From contig QMPG01000267.1 in the NCBI GenBank assembly GCA_003648455.1, forward strand, positions 1 through 5,062: a DNA stretch of 5,062 nucleotides, written 5' to 3'. Source of the DNA: Bacteroidota bacterium (GTDB taxonomy: Bacteria; Bacteroidota; Bacteroidia; Bacteroidales; B39-G9). The translations under genes were made by a program, and so were the position numbers. The notes under the pieces are model-generated. The model saw only the letters and a program-made list of their open reading frames with translations, was not told the DNA's origin and did not search any database. This document shows, piece after piece, positions 1 through 5,062 of the stretch (the stretch's first letter is position 1; every line of letters starts with the position of its first letter).

Positions 1-1
1 A

Positions 2-2404
2 AAAAAGATTTCGAAAAATGAGATAGCCGGAGTTCGCGAATCAAGCTCCTGGGCAAGGCATCAATATGTTTATTTTGTTGCCCGTTTTTCTAAGCCTATT
101 AAAGAATTCATTATTAATAAAAACGACACTATTTTAAACAAAAAAAAATATGCTGAAGGAAAAAATTTAAAGGCAGCCATTTGTTTTGGTAAAATGTCGG
201 AAGGCAAAAAACTGCTTGTGAAAGTTGGCATTTCTGCTGTAAGCATTGAAGGTGCAAGAAAAAATTTAGACGCAGAAATTCCAGACTGGGATTTTAACAA
301 GATAAAAAACCAAGCTTCTGCCGAATGGGAAAAAGAGCTCAATAAAATTCAGGTAGAAGGAGACAAACAAACAAAAAAAATTTTTTATTCTGCTTTATAT
401 CACTGTCTGCTTAGCCCAAATCTGTTTATGGATGTTGATGGAAAATACCGTGGAACAGATTTGAAAATTCATCAGGCAAACAATTTTACTAACTACACTA
501 TTTTCTCGCTTTGGGACACTTATCGTGCCGAGCATCCCCTTTTTACCATTATTGACAGAAAACGAAGCAATGATTTTATTAAAACTTTTTTGCAACAATA
601 TACCAATGGTGGCAAACTGCCTGTTTGGGAACTAGCAGGAAATTACACGGGTTGCATGATTGGTTATCACTCTGTTTCGGTAATTGCTGATGCTTATTTA
701 AAAGGAATTAATGATTATGACCAAAACCTGGCTTTTGAAGCAATGAAACATAGTGCTATGTCTGACGAATTGGGTTTAAAGTCATATAAAAAATATGGTT
801 TTATTCCTTCAGAAGAAGAAAGCGAATCAATATCCAAAACATTGGAATATGCTTATGATGATTGGTGCATTGCTCAAATGGCAAAAGCTCTGGGCAAAAA
901 TGACGATTATAAATATTTTATAAGCAGAGCACAATCTTACAAAAATATTTTTGATCCAAGCACCGGGTTTATGCGACCAAAATATTATGGCGTTTGGAAA
1001 AATCCTTTTAATGCATCCGAAGTAGATTTTAATTTTACCGAAGCCAATTCGTGGCAATATTCTTTTTATGTTCCGCAAGACTTAAGCGGGCTAATAAATC
1101 TACATAGAGGAAAAAATAATTTCGAAAAAAAATTAGACCTTCTTTTCTCAACATCAACAAAAATGGCAGGACGAACACAGGTTGACATCACAGGATTAAT
1201 TGGACAATATGCTCATGGCAACGAACCCAGTCACCACATGGCATATTTATACAATTATATTGGCAAACCTTGGAAAACTCAAAAATTAGTTCATCGCATA
1301 GCAAATGAATTATACACATCGCAACCCGATGGATTAGCCGGAAACGAAGATTGTGGGCAAATGTCTGCTTGGTATGTTCTTTCATCGCTTGGTTTTTACC
1401 CGGTAACTCCTGGAAGCAACGACTTTATTTTTGGAACACCTCTATTTAAAAGTGCTGTGATAAATCTCGAGAATGGAAAAAAATTCACAATAAAAGCACA
1501 AAATCTTTCTGATAAAAATTATTATATTCAGTCGGTTTTATTAAACAATAAGCCTTACACAAAAACACACATCACTTATAAAGACATTATGTCCGGCGGC
1601 GAATTGCTGTTTGTTATGGGTGATTTACCTAATAAAAAATATGGTGTTGACGAAAAAAATTTTCCAAAATCGAAAATTACTGACAATTTAATTTTACCCG
1701 TCCCATATAATAATATTAAAAACAGAATTTTTGTTGATTCTGTTAAAGTTGAATTATTTTCAGCTGTTCCAAACTCAAAAATATTTTTTTCTCATAAAAA
1801 TAGCTTGTTAAAAGATGGCTTTATTGAATATACAAAACCAATAACTATTAACGAAACAGATACTTTAAATTATTATTCTCAAATTTCTGAAAATCTGAAA
1901 AGTAAAATCACAAAATTAAATTTATATAAATTCCCAAAAGGAAGAAATATAAATTTAAAATATCCTGTTCACCCACAATATACCGGTAGCGGAGATTCTG
2001 CCCTGATTGACGGAATTATTGGCAAAGACGATTTTCGCTTAGGAGCCTGGCAAGGATTTTATGGTGTTGATTTAAATGCCGTTGTTGACCTTGGCAAGAC
2101 AACAAATGTTTCTGAATTTTCAATAGATTTTTTACAAGACATAAACTCTTGGATTTTCATGCCGGAGAGTGTTGAATATTCTTATTCTGTTGATGGGGAA
2201 AATTATTTTGAAATAGCAAAGGTAAAAAATACTGTTGCCGAAGATGATTGGAATGTTGTAAGAAATAATTTTCACATAAAAACAAAGCCCTTAAGAGCAC
2301 GATATATTAAAATTATTGCAAAAACAAAAGAATATTGTCCTGACTGGCATAAAGGACATGGAAATAAATTGTTTATATTTACAGACGAAATAACAATACG
2401 ATAA
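2..2404 (+). CDS. GH92 family exo-alpha-mannosidase with chitobiase-like and F5/8 type C (discoidin-like) C-terminal domains; 5' end outside window
   Basis: The encoded protein belongs to glycoside hydrolase family 92, calcium-dependent inverting exo-alpha-mannosidases that remove terminal alpha-mannose from glycans, normally in the periplasm or at the cell surface. The frame is open from base 2, giving 800 visible residues (residue 1 is the codon at 2-4). The ATG at 194 is internal: residues 1-64 already carry family sequence (GVRESSSW, then YVYFVARFSKP at about 10-32, end of the N-terminal beta-sandwich). Catalytic-domain blocks are LPVWELAGNYTGCMIGYH (206-223), LEYAYDDW (281-288), GNEPSHH (406-412, E408 the expected general acid) and GNEDCGQMSAWY (447-458, with the expected general-base acidic pair). 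This domain ends near residue 545. Residues about 573-630 resemble the chitobiase/hexosaminidase C-terminal beta-sandwich, and about 653-800 an F5/8 type C module (GDSALIDG at 664-671, then WQGF, SWIFMPESVEYS, and WHKGHGN near the end), probably carbohydrate-binding. The signal peptide is not visible. The gene overlaps the permease gene by one base. The family is certain; linkage specificity is not readable here. Confidence 0.95.
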   Translation, partial: KKISKNEIAGVRESSSWARHQYVYFVARFSKPIKEFIINKNDTILNKKKYAEGKNLKAAICFGKMSEGKKLLVKVGISAVSIEGARKNLDAEIPDWDFNKIKNQASAEWEKELNKIQVEGDKQTKKIFYSALYHCLLSPNLFMDVDGKYRGTDLKIHQANNFTNYTIFSLWDTYRAEHPLFTIIDRKRSNDFIKTFLQQYTNGGKLPVWELAGNYTGCMIGYHSVSVIADAYLKGINDYDQNLAFEAMKHSAMSDELGLKSYKKYGFIPSEEESESISKTLEYAYDDWCIAQMAKALGKNDDYKYFISRAQSYKNIFDPSTGFMRPKYYGVWKNPFNASEVDFNFTEANSWQYSFYVPQDLSGLINLHRGKNNFEKKLDLLFSTSTKMAGRTQVDITGLIGQYAHGNEPSHHMAYLYNYIGKPWKTQKLVHRIANELYTSQPDGLAGNEDCGQMSAWYVLSSLGFYPVTPGSNDFIFGTPLFKSAVINLENGKKFTIKAQNLSDKNYYIQSVLLNNKPYTKTHITYKDIMSGGELLFVMGDLPNKKYGVDEKNFPKSKITDNLILPVPYNNIKNRIFVDSVKVELFSAVPNSKIFFSHKNSLLKDGFIEYTKPITINETDTLNYYSQISENLKSKITKLNLYKFPKGRNINLKYPVHPQYTGSGDSALIDGIIGKDDFRLGAWQGFYGVDLNAVVDLGKTTNVSEFSIDFLQDINSWIFMPESVEYSYSVDGENYFEIAKVKNTVAEDDWNVVRNNFHIKTKPLRARYIKIIAKTKEYCPDWHKGHGNKLFIFTDEITIR

Positions 2405-2406
2405 TG
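2402..2406 (+). promoter_or_regulatory. Overlapping stop/start (TAATG) joining the mannosidase and permease genes
   Basis: The TAA stop of the GH92 gene and the ATG of the permease gene share one A at 2404. No Shine-Dalgarno-like purine tract lies just upstream (the preceding bases read ACAATACGA), as is common in Bacteroidota. The arrangement supports co-transcription and start of the second gene by ribosomes that have just finished the first. The coupling itself is inferred from geometry. Confidence 0.8.
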
Positions 2407-3840
2407 ACAAATTCAAAAAAAAACTCTTCGGCTTTAGCTGTAATAACCCTGTTATTTTTTATGTGGGGTTTTATCACATCAATGAATGACATTCTCATTC
2501 CATTTTTAAAAAAAGTATTTGAGCTAACACGGGCACAATCAATGTTGGTGCAATTTTCTTTTTTTATTGCATATTTTATTGGTTCGTTATTCTATTTTCT
2601 TTTCTCTGCACGCATTGGTGACCCTATTGGAAAAATTGGATACAAAAAAAGTATAATAATTGGCTTGTTGCTTTCGGCTTTGGCGTGTATTTCGTTTTAC
2701 CCGGCTGCCGAATTAAAGATTTACGGTTTATTCTTAACCGCATTATTCATTTTAGGATTAGGGTTTACAATTCTACAAATTGCGGCAAACCCATATGTGG
2801 CTAGGCTTGGCAGTCCAGAAACCGCTTCGGGCAGACTAAACCTTTCGCAGGGGTTTAATTCTCTTGGTACAACCGTTGCTCCTATCTTGGGCGGATATCT
2901 GGTTTTTCATTATTTTTCGAAAATCGGCTTACCATTACTTAACAAACTGGGTACGCCAATATTAACAGAAGGCGGCGCCGAAATTTCAAAATTTGGTGTT
3001 CAAATGCCATATTTAATTTTTGCCGGTGTGTTTTTTCTTCTGGCAATACTTTTTTATTTTATAAAACTACCACAAATTGTTTCGGGAGAAAAAGCAACTA
3101 AAGGCGCGGGAGCTTTACGATATCGTCATTTGGTTTTGGGTATGTTTGCAATTTTCTTCTATGTTGGCGGCGAGGTGAGTGTTGGAAGTGTAATTATTAA
3201 TTTCTCTCACGAATTGCTTGGTCTGGCAGAGATGGATGCAAAAACATTTTTAGCCCTATACTGGGGTGGTGCTATGATTGGACGATTCCTCGGTGCAATC
3301 TCTTTAAGCAGCAACAAAAATTCAAACAAAAAATATTTAATGATGTTGGCAACTGCTTTTTTAACATTCTTTGGAATATATTTTATTCTTTTCCTCGAAA
3401 ACGGAATGAAATTTTCTCAAATAGCGCCATATATTATTTTCATAGTTATTAATCTCTTAGCCTTCTTACTCGGAAAATCAAAAGCAGAATCTACACTTAA
3501 AATATTTGCGTTAATAATTATAGGTCTGCTTTCAATAACAATGCTTACAAACAGTTATGTTTCATTATGGTGTCTTGTTGGAATTGGTATTTTTAATTCA
3601 ATTATGTGGTCAAATATTTTCACATTAGCGATTAAAGATTTGGGAGAATATACAGGACAAGCGTCTTCTTTATTGGTAATGATGGTTTTAGGCGGTGCAA
3701 TATTGCCATTTATTCAGGGATTTTTTGCCGACATTTTTAACGGCTATCATTATTCATTTTTTGTTCCAATGATTTCTTACATATATTTATTCTATTATGG
3801 ATGGAGGGGATATAAGGTAAAGATTAATGAGGTGCATTAA
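2404..3840 (+). CDS. FHS-family MFS sugar:proton symporter (FucP/GluP/NagP type), 478 aa
   Basis: This is an inner-membrane permease of the major facilitator superfamily, FHS group, which imports monosaccharides such as fucose, glucose, galactose or N-acetylglucosamine with protons. Family marks are FFMWGFITSMNDILIPF (18-34), QIAANPYVARLGSPETASGR (125-144), LNLSQGFNSLGTTVAPILGG (145-164), YWGGAMIGRFLG (286-297) and FNSIMWSNIFTLAI (397-410), followed by SSLLVMMVLGGAILP. By alignment with E. coli FucP from memory, D29 matches D46 and N152 matches N162, while FucP E135 is replaced by Q125, as expected in the glucose/galactose branch. Hydrophobic segments lie near 10-33, 46-66, 81-99, 104-130, 147-168, 202-221, 242-262, 281-299, 309-331, 338-357, 364-384, 387-409, 419-441 and 448-466: 14 rather than the usual 12, the extra pair falling at about 305-360. 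The start overlaps the mannosidase stop, so mannose is a natural candidate substrate (inferred from context). I give no gene symbol because the substrate cannot be read from the sequence. Confidence 0.94.
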   Translation: MTNSKKNSSALAVITLLFFMWGFITSMNDILIPFLKKVFELTRAQSMLVQFSFFIAYFIGSLFYFLFSARIGDPIGKIGYKKSIIIGLLLSALACISFYPAAELKIYGLFLTALFILGLGFTILQIAANPYVARLGSPETASGRLNLSQGFNSLGTTVAPILGGYLVFHYFSKIGLPLLNKLGTPILTEGGAEISKFGVQMPYLIFAGVFFLLAILFYFIKLPQIVSGEKATKGAGALRYRHLVLGMFAIFFYVGGEVSVGSVIINFSHELLGLAEMDAKTFLALYWGGAMIGRFLGAISLSSNKNSNKKYLMMLATAFLTFFGIYFILFLENGMKFSQIAPYIIFIVINLLAFLLGKSKAESTLKIFALIIIGLLSITMLTNSYVSLWCLVGIGIFNSIMWSNIFTLAIKDLGEYTGQASSLLVMMVLGGAILPFIQGFFADIFNGYHYSFFVPMISYIYLFYYGWRGYKVKINEVH

Positions 3841-3843
3841 TTT

Positions 3844-3864
3844 ACACTTTAAGCGTGTTTTTAT
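3844..3864 (+). terminator. Weak candidate intrinsic terminator after the permease gene
   Basis: ACAC at 3844-3847 can pair with GTGT at 3855-3858 around a 7-base loop, and the second arm runs straight into a T-rich tail (TTTTTATT). The stem is only four pairs, too short to be persuasive on its own. The case rests mainly on its position four bases after the stop codon and the T-run. Confidence 0.22.
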
Positions 3865-3953
3865 TAGATCAATTTAAAATTCGAGTTGTTTAGGTAGAAA
3901 TTTTAGCAAGTCTAAAAAAACTGCAGAAAAAAAATTAAACTGACAAACACTTT

Positions 3954-3984
3954 TTTGGATAAATAATTGTATTTTTATCGTTCA
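3954..3984 (+). promoter_or_regulatory. Possible Bacteroidota-type promoter upstream of the lipoprotein gene
   Basis: TTTG at 3954-3957 is followed after 19 bases by TATCGTTC at 3977-3984, which keeps four of the six fixed bases of the Bacteroidota -7 element TAnnTTTG at a normal spacing from the -33 TTTG. It would give a leader of roughly 140 bases before the lipoprotein ATG. The match is imperfect and such pairs arise easily in A/T-rich DNA. Confidence 0.25.
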
Positions 3985-4012
3985 ATTGGTACACTTTTCG
4001 ATTAATAAAAAC

Positions 4013-4094
4013 ATGTTGGAAAAAAGCGGAATTATATGGTTATAAAACCGTTAAGGGCGGTTATGTCTGCAATATTGTAAAAAAGAACGAATAA
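4013..4094 (+). pseudogene. Possible broken mini-ORF or gene fragment with an A6 frame disruption
   Basis: An ATG at 4013 opens a frame that stops after ten codons (TAA at 4043-4045). If one A of the A6 run at 4020-4025 is skipped, the frame instead continues to a TAA at 4092-4094 and reads as a plausible 26-residue peptide starting MLEKAELYGYK and including TVKGGYVCNIVKKNE. The codons after the run look more gene-like and richer in G/C (GGT, ACC, GTT, AAG, GGC, GTC, TGC) than the surrounding spacer. I do not recognise the peptide. It could be a remnant of a decayed gene, a small gene with a sequencing or slippage error, or chance. It has no clear ribosome binding site. Confidence 0.2.
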
Positions 4095-4129
4095 ACGCAT
4101 TAAAGAACAGACAAATAAATTTGGTAATT

Positions 4130-5062
4130 ATGTTAAAGAATCTTTTTAAACTAAAATACAAATTGTTAATATTGTCATCGCTTTTTATTTTTTTATTTTC
4201 CTGTGAGTACCAGCCAATCGGCACTTTTGAACCAGAAACAAACGAGAACCCAGAACCACCTGAAATACAGACGGTTAATTTAACCCTTAATGAAGACACT
4301 GTATTCCTTTATTGGAGTCAAACAATTATATTTAGTTTTAAAAGTAGTTTCCAAAAAATAAAAGGAATAAGGTTTCTAATTGATAGCACTGAGCAAAAAT
4401 TTTTTACAGATAATTCCGGAAATATTACAATTTCCCCTACAGAGTTTTCTCCCGGAATTCACAGCTTGGTTATAGAAATATATACAAAATCCGGAAGCGG
4501 AAGCATTGGTGATGAATTAGGATATGAATCTTTTGTTTTCTCTAATGAATGGAAAATTTATGTGTTTAAACCTATTTGCCCACAGATAAAAGCAGAAAAT
4601 GAAAATGGGTTTTTAAAATTAAGCTGGACGGAATGCAAATCTGCCGATTTTTTAGAATATGTTATTTATAGGGGCTTCTATAAAATTGGCAAAACTAATA
4701 AACCTTATTTTACAGATAGTGCTTATGTTGGTGAAGGAGAAAGTTATAATATAAAAATTAATACAGGAGCTGACAAATTACATTATTGGAAGAGTATTGA
4801 TCTTGACAGGGATCTCCCTGAATTGAAATTTAACGCAAATAAATTTAATGAATATAAATTGCACTGGAATAAAAGCAAATATTGTAATGCAATTGGTCAC
4901 ATTAAGATAACACAAAAAATTAGCTATGATAGTTGCCAACAAATTGCATATATTAATCCATATGACACAAGTTTTGTCTTACATAATGCACGTTTTGGGG
5001 AAAAAAATGAATATGTTTTTTCTGTTGAACCCAAATATAAAAATCTTTATTTTGAAAATAAT
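4130..5062 (+). CDS. Lipoprotein with Ig/fibronectin type III-like repeats, function unknown; 3' end outside window
   Basis: An uninterrupted frame of 311 codons runs from ATG 4130 to the right edge. The N-terminus is a lipoprotein signal peptide: a lysine-bearing n-region (K3, K7, K9, K11), a hydrophobic core at 12-23, and lipobox LFSC with the lipidated cysteine at C25. This fixes the start; the frame opens upstream at 4055 but has no other ATG. A proline- and acid-rich linker follows (about 33-45, with PETNENPEPPE), suited to holding the protein off the membrane; no clear K-(D/E)2-type surface-export signal follows C25. Residues about 46-146 look like an all-beta Ig-like domain. Residues 148-222 resemble a fibronectin III domain (LKLSWTECKSADFLEYVIYR), and a second related copy begins near 230 (YKLHWNKSKYCNAIGHIKI). 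The repeats suggest binding or scaffolding, but no catalytic motif or ligand site is visible. The 289-base gap before it argues against membership of the mannosidase-permease operon. Confidence 0.88.
   Translation, partial: MLKNLFKLKYKLLILSSLFIFLFSCEYQPIGTFEPETNENPEPPEIQTVNLTLNEDTVFLYWSQTIIFSFKSSFQKIKGIRFLIDSTEQKFFTDNSGNITISPTEFSPGIHSLVIEIYTKSGSGSIGDELGYESFVFSNEWKIYVFKPICPQIKAENENGFLKLSWTECKSADFLEYVIYRGFYKIGKTNKPYFTDSAYVGEGESYNIKINTGADKLHYWKSIDLDRDLPELKFNANKFNEYKLHWNKSKYCNAIGHIKITQKISYDSCQQIAYINPYDTSFVLHNARFGEKNEYVFSVEPKYKNLYFENN

Larger units (their letters stand above)
3841..4129 (+). other. Spacer between permease and lipoprotein genes
   Basis: This 289-base A/T-rich stretch has no long open frame on either strand that looks coding. 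It contains A- and T-runs, a weak hairpin just after the permease, a loose promoter-like pair near 3954-3984, and a possible broken mini-ORF at 4013-4094. I see no tRNA, repeat array, insertion sequence end or riboswitch-like fold. The size and content fit a boundary between two transcription units. Confidence 0.6.

Noticed and set aside
70..342. Minus-strand open frame of 90 codons near the left edge
   Set aside because: It lies entirely antisense to well-conserved GH92 coding sequence and its translation shows no recognisable domain. It is a shadow of the real gene, as are the minus-strand frames at 395-598, 827-1078 and 1188-1385.
138..380. Long A-runs in the mannosidase gene as possible frameshift sites
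   Set aside because: The reading frame stays intact through them and the translated sequence matches the family on both sides, so they reflect A/T-rich codon use with lysine codons.
3827..3877. Sixteen-codon + strand frame overlapping the end of the permease gene
   Set aside because: It has no ribosome binding site and no recognisable sequence, and is too short to support as a gene.
4046..4062. Inverted repeat AACCG/CGGTT around a 7-base loop
   Set aside because: The stem is only five pairs with no T-run after it, so it is not a credible terminator or operator. It also falls inside the possible mini-ORF remnant.
4116..4123. TAAATTTG, a perfect match to the Bacteroidota -7 element TAnnTTTG, six bases before the lipoprotein ATG
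   Set aside because: There is no TTTG-like -33 element at the right distance upstream, and transcription would start at about the ATG itself, requiring a leaderless mRNA. In A/T-rich DNA this is most simply a chance match.
4051..4299. Minus-strand open frame of 82 codons over the start of the lipoprotein gene
   Set aside because: It is antisense to the lipoprotein signal peptide and linker, shows no domain, and conflicts with the much better supported + strand gene.
1..5062. Search for CRISPR arrays, tRNA/rRNA genes, insertion sequence ends, toxin-antitoxin pairs or phage genes
   Set aside because: No spaced direct repeats, cloverleaf-like sequence, terminal inverted repeats or matching protein signatures were seen on either strand.

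Overview
The window reads as a piece of a Bacteroidota genome. Base composition is A/T-rich (roughly one third G+C by eye), recognisable Shine-Dalgarno sequences are absent, and the gene content is typical of the phylum: a family GH92 alpha-mannosidase with accessory C-terminal domains, an FHS-type sugar/proton symporter, and a lipoprotein with a Bacteroidota-style signal peptide. A more exact placement (Bacteroidales or Flavobacteriia relatives) cannot be made from the sequence alone. All genes lie on the + strand.

Layout: (1) Positions 2-2404 hold the 3' part of a GH92 gene. The reading frame is open to the left edge, so the start codon and about 200 N-terminal residues are outside the window. 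(2) Positions 2404-3840 hold a complete sugar permease of the FucP/GluP/NagP (FHS) family. Its ATG shares one base with the GH92 stop codon (TAATG), so the two are almost certainly one transcript and probably translationally coupled. (3) Positions 3841-4129 are a 289-base spacer with a weak possible terminator, a weak possible promoter, and a curious short stretch that reads as a peptide only if one A of an A6 run is skipped. (4) From 4130 to the right edge runs the 5' part of a lipoprotein with Ig/fibronectin-III-like repeats, function unknown.

How they work together (inference): the GH92 enzyme would trim alpha-linked mannose from glycans such as N-glycans or yeast-type mannan outside the cytoplasm, and the permease would bring the freed monosaccharide, plausibly mannose, across the inner membrane. 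The lipoprotein follows a real gap and looks like a separate unit. No SusC/SusD pair, regulator or sugar kinase is visible, so membership of a polysaccharide utilisation locus cannot be judged here.

I found no convincing evidence for an undescribed system. The points most worth a second look are two extra hydrophobic segments inside the C-terminal half of the permease, the frame-disrupted mini-ORF in the spacer, and the uncharacterised lipoprotein.
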